A model generated the notes under the pieces. The model had not been told where the DNA came from and did not search any database. It saw only the letters and a list, made by a program, of their open reading frames with translations. This document shows, piece by piece, positions 49,746 through 59,463 of a stretch of 64,000 bases of DNA; position 1 is the stretch's first letter, and every line of letters begins with the position of its first letter. The stretch covers positions 2,046,001 to 2,110,000 of the forward strand of contig OW818690.1 in NCBI GenBank assembly GCA_942493315.1. The letters are read 5' to 3'. The stretch is from UBA5429 sp942493315. Its GTDB lineage: Bacteria; Bacteroidota; Bacteroidia; Bacteroidales; WCHB1-69. The position numbers and the translations under genes were made by a program.

Positions 49746-50519
49746 TCAATCCTGAATTCTCCTTACTGCTTTAGCCACCAGACTTCTTGGAATAAAAAGT
49801 AAAAGTTTGGTCATGAGCCAATTACGGCAACCGGGAATAGCGATCACTTTTCCATTCATCATAGCATCGTATCCATATTCTGCTACTGATTTGGCTGATG
49901 CAACTTTTTGGTTTTGAAATAATCCGCTTTCATCTAATGCGGCAACTTTTTCGAATCCGGTGTCTGTTGGGCCGGGACACAATGTTGTAACCGTTACTCC
50001 CTGATCAGCTAATTCGTTGGCAATCGCTTCTGAAAAACTCAAAACATACGCTTTGGTAGCGTAATAGATGGCCATTTTGGGTCCGGGTGAAAAAGCAGCG
50101 ATGGAAGCGACATTCATTATTCTGCCAAAACCATTCGAAACCATATCCTGGGCATAAAGCTTAGTCAATTGAGTCAATGCAGTAATATTGAGAGAGATCA
50201 TTTCGTACTCTTTATACCAATCTGTTTCGGTAAAATAACCGTAATCTCCAAACCCTGCATTATTGATTAAAATATCAACCGTAATATTTTTTGCAATGGT
50301 CTCATTATAAACTTCTTGTGCAGCATCCTTGCGTGAAAGATCCATCTCAATAACCATCACTTCAACATGATAATTGGATTCAAATTCTCTTTTTATTTCA
50401 TTCAGTTTGGCGATATTACGGGCAACAAGGACTAAATCACCTCCTTTACTCGCATGAATTTTTGCCAGTTCCATACCAATGCCACTTGATGCTCCTGTTA
50501 TTAGTGCTGTATTTTCCAT
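49746..50519 (-). CDS. Short-chain dehydrogenase/reductase
   Basis: I use the ATG at 50519 (257 residues), not the TTG two codons before. Classical SDR motifs are present: TALITGASSGIGMELAKIHA (TGxxxGIG, cofactor), ILINNAGFG (NNAG), and the active site SIAAFSPGPKMAIYYATKAY with Tyr-x-x-x-Lys. The loop LVLVARNIAKLNEIKREFES suggests preference for NADP. The PGPTDTGF segment after the active site is as in the DltE/YqjQ-like group of oxidoreductases. Substrate unknown. It diverges from the helicase operon and ends near a GGGTTTT array. Confidence 0.9.
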   Translation of the reverse strand: MENTALITGASSGIGMELAKIHASKGGDLVLVARNIAKLNEIKREFESNYHVEVMVIEMDLSRKDAAQEVYNETIAKNITVDILINNAGFGDYGYFTETDWYKEYEMISLNITALTQLTKLYAQDMVSNGFGRIMNVASIAAFSPGPKMAIYYATKAYVLSFSEAIANELADQGVTVTTLCPGPTDTGFEKVAALDESGLFQNQKVASAKSVAEYGYDAMMNGKVIAIPGCRNWLMTKLLLFIPRSLVAKAVRRIQD

Positions 50520-50598
50520 ATTCAATTTTTTACATAGTTTTAGAATGGTACAACGATATAAAAATTTTATTATTGTGCTCTAATTCAATTTTTTAGCG

Positions 50599-50606
50599 TA
50601 TCTTTG
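50599..50606 (+). promoter_or_regulatory. Promoter -7 box TATCTTTG for the helicase operon
   Basis: Exact TAnnTTTG followed by C. It overlaps the first possible TTG start (50604), so translation must begin further down. Confidence 0.6.
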
Positions 50607-50633
50607 CAGCCAATTTTAAATTCCATTAATACA

Positions 50634-51758
50634 TTGAAAACATTCTCAGAACTAGGTATTTACGATTATTTTGTAAAAGCCTTAAACGAAAACAATATTG
50701 TTAATCCTACTGAAATTCAATATAAAACAATACCTTTTTTGTTGAATGAAGGAAAAGATTTCATTGGTCAGGCCCAAACCGGAACCGGAAAAACGGCTGC
50801 TTATGGATTGCCTATTCTTCAAAAAATTGATGTTAAAAACACCCAACCTCAGGCATTGATCCTTTCTCCAACCAGAGAATTGGGACAGCAAATTGCCAAA
50901 CATCTTTTTAAATTTACTAAATATTTACCTGAAAAAATTTTTATAGAATCCCTATGTGGAGGGGCTAAAATTGATGTTCAAATTGCATCTCTTAGAAGAC
51001 CTACTCATGTTATTGTGGCAACACCCGGTAGATTAGTGGATTTGCTAGAGCGTAAAGCGATTTCTCTTGAAAATATCAAAACCATTGTGTTGGATGAAGC
51101 AGATGAAATGTTGACTTTAGGATTTAAAAAAGATCTCGATACCATTTTGAAAGCAACCAGAGGACAACGTTATACCTGGTTGTTTTCTGCTACAATGCCC
51201 AAAGCTTTGAAAGAGATTATTACCGGTTATATGTCTCCCAATGCAATGAAAGTACAGATCAATAAAGATGATGTAATCAATAGAAATATTGAACATAAGT
51301 TTACTTTGTGTAGAAAAGAGGAGAAAAATGAGATTTTAATCCATTTTTTGAGATCCCAACTGGATACAAGAGGTGTGATTTTCTGCAGAACCAAAGCAAG
51401 TGCTCAGGCTGTTTCAGAAATTCTTGAAAGACAAGAGTTTAATGTAGCAGCCCTTCAAGGAGATATGATACAGAAAGAGCGCGATAAAGTGATGAGAGCC
51501 TTTAAAAATAAAAAATTACAACTTCTTGTTGCAACTGATCTTGCAGCCAGAGGTATTGATGTGGCCGATTTAGCATGGGTAATTCACTATGATCTTCCTG
51601 AAAAAACAGAATACTTCACACATCGTAGTGGCAGAACGGCTCGTGCCGGGAAAAAAGGATTTTCATTATGCTTGATCACTACCGGAGACAGGGACGCCCT
51701 AAGAGCCATTGAAAGAGAACTCCAAATTACATTTAGAGAGTATAACCCCTATAATTAA
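50634..51758 (+). CDS. DEAD-box RNA helicase (first copy)
   Basis: I start at the TTG at 50634 (374 residues), because the promoter covers the longer start and no ATG is in place. All helicase motifs are present: Q motif PTEIQYKTIPFLL, I AQTGTGKTAAYGLP, Ia SPTRELGQQ, Ib TPGRL, II VLDEADEML, III SATMP, then IV-VI with FCRTKASAQ, ATDLAARGIDV and HRSGRTARAGK. There is almost no C-terminal extension beyond the core. Such helicases remodel RNA in ribosome assembly or cold shock. It is followed 8 nt later by the VF530 gene and then by a second helicase. Confidence 0.92.
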   Translation: MKTFSELGIYDYFVKALNENNIVNPTEIQYKTIPFLLNEGKDFIGQAQTGTGKTAAYGLPILQKIDVKNTQPQALILSPTRELGQQIAKHLFKFTKYLPEKIFIESLCGGAKIDVQIASLRRPTHVIVATPGRLVDLLERKAISLENIKTIVLDEADEMLTLGFKKDLDTILKATRGQRYTWLFSATMPKALKEIITGYMSPNAMKVQINKDDVINRNIEHKFTLCRKEEKNEILIHFLRSQLDTRGVIFCRTKASAQAVSEILERQEFNVAALQGDMIQKERDKVMRAFKNKKLQLLVATDLAARGIDVADLAWVIHYDLPEKTEYFTHRSGRTARAGKKGFSLCLITTGDRDALRAIERELQITFREYNPYN

Positions 51759-51766
51759 AATAGAAG

Positions 51767-52021
51767 ATGAGTGAATTTGTAAGTAATGATCCTTTACATG
51801 GAATCACTTTAAAATATATGTTAGAATACTTAGTTGAATTTTATGGATGGGAAGAGATGTCTCGAAGAATTAGAATTAATTGTTTTGCAAAAGATCCCTC
51901 TTTGAATTCCAGTTTGAAATTTTTGAGAAAAACAAATTGGGCTCGTAATAAAGTGGAAATATTATATCTACACACCATAAAAGAACATCCAGACTTTATA
52001 CCTTTAAATGCTTCACGTTAA
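51767..52021 (+). CDS. VF530 family DNA-binding protein (DUF2132)
   Basis: The 84-residue protein matches the small VF530 family: DPLHGITLKYMLEYLVEFYG, WEEMSRRIRINCFAKDPSLN and SSLKFLRKTNWARNKVEILY with LYLHTIKE at the end. The family was named after a Vibrio protein whose structure suggested DNA binding; its role is unknown. It sits in a tight operon between two DEAD-box helicases, with gaps of 8 and 2 nt, which suggests nucleic-acid work with them. Confidence 0.9.
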   Translation: MSEFVSNDPLHGITLKYMLEYLVEFYGWEEMSRRIRINCFAKDPSLNSSLKFLRKTNWARNKVEILYLHTIKEHPDFIPLNASR

Positions 52022-52023
52022 TT

Positions 52024-53274
52024 ATGAAATTCTCACAATACCGATTTGTTCCCGAATTGGAATCCAATTTAAAAGAGGTAGGTTTTATAAAACCTACTGA
52101 TATTCAATATAAAGCGATTACTCCGATCCTTAAAAAAGAGGATGTGCTCGCTATTGCTCAAACCGGAACCGGAAAAACGGCCGCTTTTGCGATACCTGTT
52201 ATTCAACTTCTGGCAACCAATACCAAAAGATTAGAGCCCGGTGAAGTGAGATGTCTGGTCATGGTTCCTACGCACGAACTGGCTATTCAGGTCGCTGATG
52301 TGTTTAGGCAGTTTGTAAAAGGAATGGATCTTCAAGTATTGGGACTTTTTGGAGGTACAGAACAGGATCCTCAAATTGAAGAATTGAAAAAAGGTGCTGA
52401 AATAGTGGTGGCTACTCCAGGCCGATTGTTTGATCTGGAATCTCAGGAAGTGATTAACCTTAAAAATGTTGAAATTCTGGTTCTTGATGAAGCTGACCGG
52501 ATGCTGGAATTTGGTTTTCTGAAAGATATGCGCCACCTGGTTCAAAAACTGCCCAGATTTCGTCAAACCCTATTCTTTTCCGCTACCATCAACGAGAATA
52601 TAAAAGACTTAGCTTATGGTTTGGTGAGACATGCTGTCCGCATTCAAATCTCACCGAAAGATAAAGTCTCTAAGAATATCGACCACTTTGTTTCCTATAT
52701 CGAGATGGATCATAAACGATTTTTCTTAGAAAATTTCATTTTGAAACATGCTGAAGCTAAGATTTTAGTTTTTGTTCGTACAAAAGTGAGAGCAGAACGG
52801 GTTTTAAAAGCGATGGAACGTGTTGATATTAAAACAGAAACCATCCATGGAGATAAAGAACAAGAGGTCAGAACTGCTGTGATGGATCGTTTTAAAAGCG
52901 GAGCGAATAAAGTGTTGATCGCCACTGATATTTCTGCAAGAGGAGTAGATATTCCCAATGTGGATTATGTGATCAACTACGACCTGCCCGATATTCCTGA
53001 AAACTACGTGCATAGAGTGGGTAGAACCGGACGTGGGGTGAAAAAAGGAACTGCGATCACTTTCTGTAGTGAAGAAGAAAAAACGATATTAAAAGAGATC
53101 GAAACATTTTTGAATAAACCCATCACCATCTTAGATATTGAAAAGAAAGATTATCAAATGACGGTTGAACTTACGATGGATACCACTCAGGATTGGAAAA
53201 TGCTACTTCAAGAGCAGGAAAAACTAGAACAAAAATTAAAAGGAAAACCTAATAAAAAGAAAAAGCAGCTTTAA
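52024..53274 (+). CDS. DEAD-box RNA helicase (second copy), RhlE-like
   Basis: The 416-residue protein has the Q motif TDIQYKAITPIL, motif I AQTGTGKTAAFAIP, Ia VPTHELAIQ, Ib TPGRL, II VLDEADRMLEFG, III SATIN, and ATDISARGVDI with HRVGRTGRGVKKG. The basic tail (EKLEQKLKGKPNKKKKQL) may bind RNA. The wording around the motifs is like RhlE-type helicases. It differs enough from the first helicase of the operon to be an old paralogue. The stop codon lies within a perfect palindrome that forms the terminator. Confidence 0.93.
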   Translation: MKFSQYRFVPELESNLKEVGFIKPTDIQYKAITPILKKEDVLAIAQTGTGKTAAFAIPVIQLLATNTKRLEPGEVRCLVMVPTHELAIQVADVFRQFVKGMDLQVLGLFGGTEQDPQIEELKKGAEIVVATPGRLFDLESQEVINLKNVEILVLDEADRMLEFGFLKDMRHLVQKLPRFRQTLFFSATINENIKDLAYGLVRHAVRIQISPKDKVSKNIDHFVSYIEMDHKRFFLENFILKHAEAKILVFVRTKVRAERVLKAMERVDIKTETIHGDKEQEVRTAVMDRFKSGANKVLIATDISARGVDIPNVDYVINYDLPDIPENYVHRVGRTGRGVKKGTAITFCSEEEKTILKEIETFLNKPITILDIEKKDYQMTVELTMDTTQDWKMLLQEQEKLEQKLKGKPNKKKKQL

Positions 53275-53290
53275 AAGCTGCTTTTTTTAT
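53261..53290 (+). terminator. Rho-independent terminator of the helicase operon
   Basis: A perfect 26-bp palindrome, AAAAGCAGCTTT followed by its complement, at 53261-53286, then a short run of T. The stop codon of the helicase (53272-53274) is inside the left arm. Since it is symmetric with A before and T after, it could also act on transcripts from the right. Confidence 0.82.
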
Positions 53291-53357
53291 CTGCGTCACA
53301 AGATTAAACTTATAATCAACGTGGCTATAGCTATGATTGCTGCTGTCATGGTTTGTT

Positions 53358-53747
53358 TTAAATTACGGTTGCTTTTACTTCAAATGCCGGTGGGTTTGCC
53401 ATCGTGCGTTTTACCTTACATAAATCAGCTACGTGAATTAATGCAGGGATATATCTTTCTGGAAATGTTGCAGGAACCTGAATATCAATGGTGATATCTG
53501 TTGGTAAGCCACTTTCAGGATCATATTGCATGTTTTGAATCAATTTGATTCCATCAGTTGATAACCCTCTATTGTCACAGAATCCTTTAATAAAGATTCC
53601 AGCGCATGTTCCAATAGAGGCTAAAAATAGATCAAATGGGGTAGGAGCTGAGTCGTTTCCACCTCCCTCTACCGGTTGGTCAGTTTTGATAATATGTCCA
53701 TATAAATGGGCTGTGATCACTTTGTTTCCATCAAATGTTACTTCCAT
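53358..53747 (-). CDS. OsmC/Ohr family peroxide-related protein
   Basis: The 129-residue protein has the OsmC fold. The two redox cysteines are in LASIGTCAGIFIKGFCDNRG, and PTPFDLFLASIGTCAG is the typical helix start. The family reduces organic peroxides using the two cysteines; the VEGGGNDSAPTPFDLF opening and the LPTDITIDIQVPATFPERYI region place it with the YhfA-like OsmC proteins, whose substrates are less clear than those of Ohr. It is single, with a promoter box 47 nt upstream, between the helicase operon and the PrsW gene. Confidence 0.88.
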   Translation of the reverse strand: MEVTFDGNKVITAHLYGHIIKTDQPVEGGGNDSAPTPFDLFLASIGTCAGIFIKGFCDNRGLSTDGIKLIQNMQYDPESGLPTDITIDIQVPATFPERYIPALIHVADLCKVKRTMANPPAFEVKATVI

Positions 53748-53794
53748 AATGATTCAATTTTTTAATGTTTTGTTTTTTGGTTGATTTTAATAAT

Positions 53795-53803
53795 GCAAAA
53801 GTA
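53795..53803 (-). promoter_or_regulatory. Promoter -7 box TACTTTTG for the OsmC gene
   Basis: Exact TAnnTTTG followed by C, 47 nt ahead of the start at 53747. Confidence 0.58.
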
Positions 53804-53850
53804 CTACAAAAAAAAGGATGCTCCCTATCTTTTTTTTAAATAATCCCTAT

Positions 53851-55860
53851 TTAAGGATTCAATATCTCGTTAAGTTTTACCCAGGCGCAAAAATAGAGAT
53901 CTTCCCGTTTAATCTTAGGATTTAATAAAACCTGAATATCTTTAATCATGAAAATGCCGGCTATCATTACCGAGTCAGACAAAGGATCATCATTTTCTGT
54001 TTTGAAAACCTTTAATAATTGAATCATCATATAGTCACTACAAACTTCAAAATTTTCGATGGGTTTATCCAATTGAACCAAATACCAGTTCTCATCATGG
54101 TTGATCATTTTTTGCTCGGTAATCACACCGGAACAAGGGAAAATATCATACTTTTGAGCCGAGTGATAAACAAATTCGTATCTTTGATTGATTTCCGGTT
54201 GTTGATCTATTATTTCAGGTGTGATTCTCCCTTTCTTGTTTCTCCTGAATTTAAAACTACTCATGGATGATGAGAGGAAAATGATCAGGTAGCTTCCCTG
54301 AAAAATAGAACTCACCAGTTGACTTCTTCCAATTGTTGGACCAAATTGAATCGAAATGAGAACAAATTCAACTAAAAGTAAACCGGATAATCCCATCATT
54401 AAATAGTTTTGAATCCGTTTTAGATCTAAACGGGAGAGATCACTATTGACAGGAATTGAAAAATTGATGGCGTTATTGATGATTGTATTCCATACAGATA
54501 CTGCCGCGATGAATACAAAAAAGGAGAGGAAAAAGAGTACGGAAAATGTTTTACTGATCAGCCAGAAATCAAAAATGCCGTGAGCAGCAGATGCAATCAA
54601 TAAAGAAAGGATGAGTCTTAAGTAGAATTTTTTATGTTGATCAAAACCAATACTTATTCCATAACCGATCATCGAGGAACAAATCATGTGTATCACTACG
54701 GAAATAAGCCCCCGACCATGGATCAATTCCAGTCCGTACCCACCAAAATAGGACATATTTTCAATAAATGCAAAACCTAAAGCCGAAATGGATGCATAAA
54801 TGATATAGTCGATCGGTTCATTGATCTGTTTTGTAAATTTTAAAAGAATCAATAAAGGTATTAATTTGATAGATTCTTCAATCAATCCGATACCCAAAAT
54901 GCAATATATCAGATCATTAAAAAAAGACCCATTCAAATTGAAATGGAGCTGATTATGAACAAAATCATAGACAATCAACGTAAATGGGGTTAATAATGCA
55001 CTAATACTGAATATTAAAATCAGAAATTTCCATTTTTCCGATTCAAAAACATCCAGTTTTCTCAAATAGAATATCCAGATTAGGGTTATAAATAGGGCTC
55101 CAAAAAAGTGAAAAATTCCCAGATTCAAAAATGGATTGATGATCAAAAGAAACAAATAAAAGATCACCTTTCCAGATAAACGGTAATATTCAGTCAGTTG
55201 ACTATAAGAAAAAAATGATTTTTTACCCTCTTGAATAAGTTGATCCAACTTAGACAAATCATGTTGAGCTAAATAAATATCAATAAGATTTTTATAAGCA
55301 CCCTCTTTATTGCCATTATTTTCAATCTCTTTTAAAAAATAGGGTTCGCTTAAATCCAGTTTTCCTTCCTGCAGTAGACAAAATCCAATCGAATTATTCA
55401 AATATTTTAAGTTTCTGTTATTAACAAAGCTAAAACTTTCCTGAGCATTCTGATACAAATCCTGTTCAAGAAAATAGAGTCCTAATCCATAAAGTCCCAA
55501 ATCCCGAAGGGTAGAGTCACCTGAATCAATTTTTTGAAGTAAAAATTGGTATAAAGTAATATCGTCACGTTCAGTGGTATATTTGACGGACATATTTTTT
55601 TTAGGAATGGTAAAATGTTCCAGTACCAGTGTCCTGTACAATTCAATATTCGTTAAATCTTGTTCAATTTGTCTGAAATATTGGTTATCAATCTCTTCAA
55701 ACTGTTCAGTTTCAATAAGGTATCTGTTGTATTCCGGATCTTTGGCATCAGGATCCTGAACAAAAAAGTAGAGTAAAGCGATTGCACCAATAAAGGTGAA
55801 CGCAATAATGCTTAGGGATTTGTATTTACCTCCCGGGGTACGAAACGGGTTAAATTTCAT
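53851..55860 (-). CDS. PrsW-type intramembrane metalloprotease with large N- and C-terminal parts
   Basis: A 669-residue protein, about three times the length of Bacillus PrsW. One membrane helix near residue 20 is followed by a soluble part with helical-repeat units (about 40-215: DLGLYGLGLYFLEQDLYQNA), then a membrane domain of about ten helices. In it are the PrsW motifs GLIEESIKLIPLLI (E-E-x-x-K), GFAFIENMSYF (F-x-x-x-E-x-x-x-Y/F) and AAHGIFDFWL (H-x-x-x-D) that build the metal site. The C-terminal 130 residues are soluble and beta-rich. PrsW cuts anti-sigma factors in the membrane; no sigma or anti-sigma gene is adjacent. Confidence 0.82.
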   Translation of the reverse strand: MKFNPFRTPGGKYKSLSIIAFTFIGAIALLYFFVQDPDAKDPEYNRYLIETEQFEEIDNQYFRQIEQDLTNIELYRTLVLEHFTIPKKNMSVKYTTERDDITLYQFLLQKIDSGDSTLRDLGLYGLGLYFLEQDLYQNAQESFSFVNNRNLKYLNNSIGFCLLQEGKLDLSEPYFLKEIENNGNKEGAYKNLIDIYLAQHDLSKLDQLIQEGKKSFFSYSQLTEYYRLSGKVIFYLFLLIINPFLNLGIFHFFGALFITLIWIFYLRKLDVFESEKWKFLILIFSISALLTPFTLIVYDFVHNQLHFNLNGSFFNDLIYCILGIGLIEESIKLIPLLILLKFTKQINEPIDYIIYASISALGFAFIENMSYFGGYGLELIHGRGLISVVIHMICSSMIGYGISIGFDQHKKFYLRLILSLLIASAAHGIFDFWLISKTFSVLFFLSFFVFIAAVSVWNTIINNAINFSIPVNSDLSRLDLKRIQNYLMMGLSGLLLVEFVLISIQFGPTIGRSQLVSSIFQGSYLIIFLSSSMSSFKFRRNKKGRITPEIIDQQPEINQRYEFVYHSAQKYDIFPCSGVITEQKMINHDENWYLVQLDKPIENFEVCSDYMMIQLLKVFKTENDDPLSDSVMIAGIFMIKDIQVLLNPKIKREDLYFCAWVKLNEILNP

Positions 55861-55890
55861 TGTGAATCAAAATTTCGCTCAAAGTTTTTA

Positions 55891-55898
55891 CAAAAATA
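55891..55898 (-). promoter_or_regulatory. Promoter -7 box TATTTTTG for the PrsW gene
   Basis: Exact TAnnTTTG match, 30 nt ahead of the start at 55860. Confidence 0.52.
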
Positions 55899-55961
55899 AT
55901 CATTTTTACTTAATCTGAAACACTTTGTTAAAAATATTGCGGCTAATACGCTAATAAACGA

Positions 55962-56148
55962 AAAATGATTTTTTTCCCTTCGCCCTTTGCCTTTTGCCCT
56001 AATGGAACACAGATGACACAGATTAAACAGATTTACACAGATAATAATGCCACAAATTCACGAATTTATGAATAATGAATAATGTGGACTTTTGTCCTTT
56101 GTCCTTTGTCCTTCGTCCTTTGTCCTTTGTCCTCCGTCCTTCGTCCCT
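55962..56148. repeat. Composite repeat ending in a GTCCTTT array at the sbcC stop codon
   Basis: Plus-strand order: CCCTTCGCCCTTTGCC words, AATGGAACACAGATGACACA module with TTACACAGAT, ATGCCACAAATTCACGAATT, ATGAATAATGAATAATG, and eight GTCCTTT/GTCCTTC heptamers (56090-56147) that stop one base before the sbcC stop codon (56149-56151). Confidence 0.92.
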
Positions 56149-59100
56149 CTACCCAATCCTGATCTTCGAATGTCCATTTCCGCTTGGAACAACCTCAATG
56201 TGGGTGGCAATCCGCTCTTTCAACTCTGTTAAGTGAGAGATTACACCTATGATCTTCCCTTCATTTTGTAAATTGGATAATGCATTTAGTGCAACATCCA
56301 GATAATCAGAATCTAATGTTCCAAAACCTTCGTCTATGAACATGGTGTCAATACTCATGTTTTTACTCGCCATGTTGGCCAATCCTAGGGCAAGCGATAA
56401 CGACACAATAAACTTTTCACCTCCTGAAAGATTCTGTGCAGTGCGCTCTTCGTTGTTTTGAAATTGATCTATAACCGATAACTCAAATGGATTTGTAGTA
56501 TCATTAGTTCGCTTGAGAATGTAGCGATCAGACATTTTTTGCAGCTGCTTGTTCGAGATCCCGATCAGATGTTCAAAGGTTAATGCCTGCGCAAAATTCC
56601 GATACTTTTTACCGTCTGCAGATCCAATCAATAGGTTTAATTTTTCCCATTTATTACAAATATGCTGTTGCTGCTCTTTCTCTTTGAGTTTTTTACCACT
56701 TTTTTTCAGATTTTCTTCATTCGATTGCAATAACTGACTGTATCCGCCCACTTTTTGGGATAATTCGTTGATGAGGTTTCTCTTCGCTTCCTGTTCCAAA
56801 TCTAGCTCCTCTTTACTTTTTGTGGTGGTTTCCTGCTGTTTTTTTTCAGAATATTCTTTAGATTTTTCTTCAATAACTGCCTGATATTTTGTTACTTCCA
56901 GTTTGTTATCGTTTAACATTTTTTCAGTTTGAACTTTTTGATTTTCAGAGTTTTCCATCTCTTTTTTTAAACGGGCTTCCTCATCATCAACTACTTTATT
57001 ACCAAATAGTTGCGTTCTATCTAATTGTAAATCATGCAATTCCGATTCTAATATTTGTTTCTCTCCGGTTTTGTGTTGTATTTGAGTTTTGATTTCTTCT
57101 AACTTGCTGTTATATAATGTAATGTTGTTTTTAAAATCTACACTTTGTTGCTGAAGTTCGTTACAAGCTTGGATATTTGAATTCCATTGATCCAAACATT
57201 GTTTTAATTCACCCATCGTTTGAACACCATATTTTTGAATTTTAGTTAAATGAACTTGCTGATCCACCATAAACTTTTCTTCCAGACTTTGTAAAATATT
57301 TTTTTTAGTCAGAAACTCTTGTTCTGCCATTTTAAGGGTTGTTTCTGCAACGTTTTTACTTTTTTCGAGGTTTTCCTTATCTCTTTGCAAATTGGGAATC
57401 TCAATATCCCGAATTGTTTTCATAGATTTTTCCAATTCAGACCCTATGTTAATGGTATTAGATAGCCCATCTAACTCTTTTTGTTTTTGAATCTGAAGTT
57501 GTTCTAAAACCTCAGTTCTGTTGTCATTTGCCTGGAATAGGGTAGGGATCATTTTTTCAAGCTCTAAATTGATCTTAGTTTGTTTCACGATATTGTCTTC
57601 CAGAACGAGCTCCTCTTTTTGTTGATTTGAACTATAATTGGTTTTATCTGAGCCTAATAGAGCGATTTTTTTCTCAATTTCCTGCAAAATAAAAGTGAGT
57701 TCTTTGATTTTTGATCTAAGAGATTGAAATTCTTTCTCTTTATCTCCCATTTGTGGAATATTTCCTACAGCATAAGGATGTTCCGTTGCTCCGCAAAGTG
57801 GACAGGATATACCATCCTGAAGTTCTTTACGATGCTCTTCCAATAATTGAATTTTTTGAGTCAATTTGATATTTTCCTCTAACAATTGAACCTTTTCTTC
57901 AGTAAATATTGTTTCTTTTTTTATCTCAACGCTCTTTAGAAGTAGCTCATTTTCTTCTTTTTCTGATTCTTCAAATGCCTTTTTGATCTTAGAAATTTCA
58001 ATGTGATGCGATTGAATATTCTTTTCAATTTCCAAAAGATTTTCTATCAAGTTTTTGGAAGCAATAATTTCCTCTTTTTCAGATTGATAAGCAAGAAGCT
58101 CTTTATTTCCCAGTACTTTTTGAAGATCACATTTTTTGGAATCTAATTCTTTATTTTTCGTGATCCATTCCTGGTTTTTAATTATAAATAGTTGATTGGA
58201 TTTATCGTACTGAGTTTTTTTAAGTGATATTGAGTCCTGAATATTTGAAAGTTCCCCTTTTAGATTATTGATCTCTTTGTTTTTGGTTTCAATCGATTCA
58301 TTTTCACCTTGAATAGCTTCAAATCGAGAGATAAGTTCTTCAAAAATGATATTTTTTTGAGCCCATTCCTTTTTTTCAATCAGGATATGTTCTGCTTTTG
58401 TTAAATTTTCGTTTTCTTTTTGGATGTTTTGGGAAATGGTCGATTTTTGAACCTCAAATGCACTCAATGATTCTAAAATAGTTTGAAGTAATGGTCGTTT
58501 TAATGCTATTTTTGTATCTACATCTCTGACTGCTTTAAAGATGGGCATTTGATCATTCCAAACATTTTTTGCTGTTAGTAAGGCGATTTCCGATTGTTCA
58601 AAGTTTATTTGAAGCGATATAGCGTTTTCCAGTAAAACAGGAAGTTTTTTTTGGATTTCAAGAATCTGAATTTGTAGATTTTCTATATCCTGAAGCCATT
58701 TTAAAGCAATGGCTATTCCCTGGATCTCTTTCTCAACCGTTTTCTTTAGTTGTTCAATATCAGTTATCTCTTTTACATAATTGGATATCTCTTCTTCTGT
58801 CAGAATATGAATTTGTCCCAGTTCAAGAATAATTTTCTCCAGTTTTTCTTTCTCTTCTCTGTTTTTTTCAAACACTTTTTCGGATACCTGTCCATAAATC
58901 TCGGTTCCGGTGATCTGTTCCAGCAATTCCCCTTTTTCGCTTTTATTGGCTTGTAAAAAGGCCGCAAAACTCCCTTGAGCAAGCAATATAACCTTAGTGA
59001 ACTGCTCAAAAGTGAGTCCTAATATTTCAATTATTTTCTCATTGACTGTTTTTTCATCTTCGTTTTTCCGTTCCCCTTTGATCGAGATTTTATCGGCTAC

Positions 59101-59457
59101 AATCTGATCATTTTCATCTGCAATCACCCGTTCGACCTGTTTTAAAGTGCCGGTTCTGGTGCGTTCCTGTTTCCAGGAGGATTTCCACTTTTTACCAGCT
59201 ACCTCAAACACGATTTCTGCATAACAATCTTTTTCCCCTCTGGTCATCACCGCATTTTCGGCACCTGTAATGTCAACACGTGGGGTTTTTCCGTAAAGTG
59301 CTAATGAGATCGCATCCAGAATGGAACTTTTCCCGGCTCCCGTCTTACCGGTGATTGCAAAAAGTCCTTCATTTGTAAAAATGGGATCAGTAAAATCGAT
59401 CTCATTTTCACCGGAAAGGGAGTTGATATTTTTAAATTTTAAATTTAATATTTTCAT
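56149..59457 (-). CDS. sbcC: Exonuclease subunit SbcC (Rad50-like)
   Basis: The 1102-residue protein has an ABC-type ATPase split by long coiled coils. The N-terminal lobe has Walker A AITGKTGAGKSSILDAISLA and the Q-loop LLAQGSFAAFLQANKSEKG; coiled coils run from about 190 to 520 and 590 to 930 around the zinc hook ISCPLCGATEHPYA; the C-terminal lobe has signature QNLSGGEKFIVSLSLALG, Walker B TMFIDEGFGTLDSD and the D-loop. With SbcD it cuts hairpins and DNA ends. Its start is 6 nt past the sbcD stop. The genome holds many inverted repeats, the natural substrate of this complex. Confidence 0.95.
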   Translation of the reverse strand: MKILNLKFKNINSLSGENEIDFTDPIFTNEGLFAITGKTGAGKSSILDAISLALYGKTPRVDITGAENAVMTRGEKDCYAEIVFEVAGKKWKSSWKQERTRTGTLKQVERVIADENDQIVADKISIKGERKNEDEKTVNEKIIEILGLTFEQFTKVILLAQGSFAAFLQANKSEKGELLEQITGTEIYGQVSEKVFEKNREEKEKLEKIILELGQIHILTEEEISNYVKEITDIEQLKKTVEKEIQGIAIALKWLQDIENLQIQILEIQKKLPVLLENAISLQINFEQSEIALLTAKNVWNDQMPIFKAVRDVDTKIALKRPLLQTILESLSAFEVQKSTISQNIQKENENLTKAEHILIEKKEWAQKNIIFEELISRFEAIQGENESIETKNKEINNLKGELSNIQDSISLKKTQYDKSNQLFIIKNQEWITKNKELDSKKCDLQKVLGNKELLAYQSEKEEIIASKNLIENLLEIEKNIQSHHIEISKIKKAFEESEKEENELLLKSVEIKKETIFTEEKVQLLEENIKLTQKIQLLEEHRKELQDGISCPLCGATEHPYAVGNIPQMGDKEKEFQSLRSKIKELTFILQEIEKKIALLGSDKTNYSSNQQKEELVLEDNIVKQTKINLELEKMIPTLFQANDNRTEVLEQLQIQKQKELDGLSNTINIGSELEKSMKTIRDIEIPNLQRDKENLEKSKNVAETTLKMAEQEFLTKKNILQSLEEKFMVDQQVHLTKIQKYGVQTMGELKQCLDQWNSNIQACNELQQQSVDFKNNITLYNSKLEEIKTQIQHKTGEKQILESELHDLQLDRTQLFGNKVVDDEEARLKKEMENSENQKVQTEKMLNDNKLEVTKYQAVIEEKSKEYSEKKQQETTTKSKEELDLEQEAKRNLINELSQKVGGYSQLLQSNEENLKKSGKKLKEKEQQQHICNKWEKLNLLIGSADGKKYRNFAQALTFEHLIGISNKQLQKMSDRYILKRTNDTTNPFELSVIDQFQNNEERTAQNLSGGEKFIVSLSLALGLANMASKNMSIDTMFIDEGFGTLDSDYLDVALNALSNLQNEGKIIGVISHLTELKERIATHIEVVPSGNGHSKIRIG

Positions 59458-59463
59458 AAGGTA

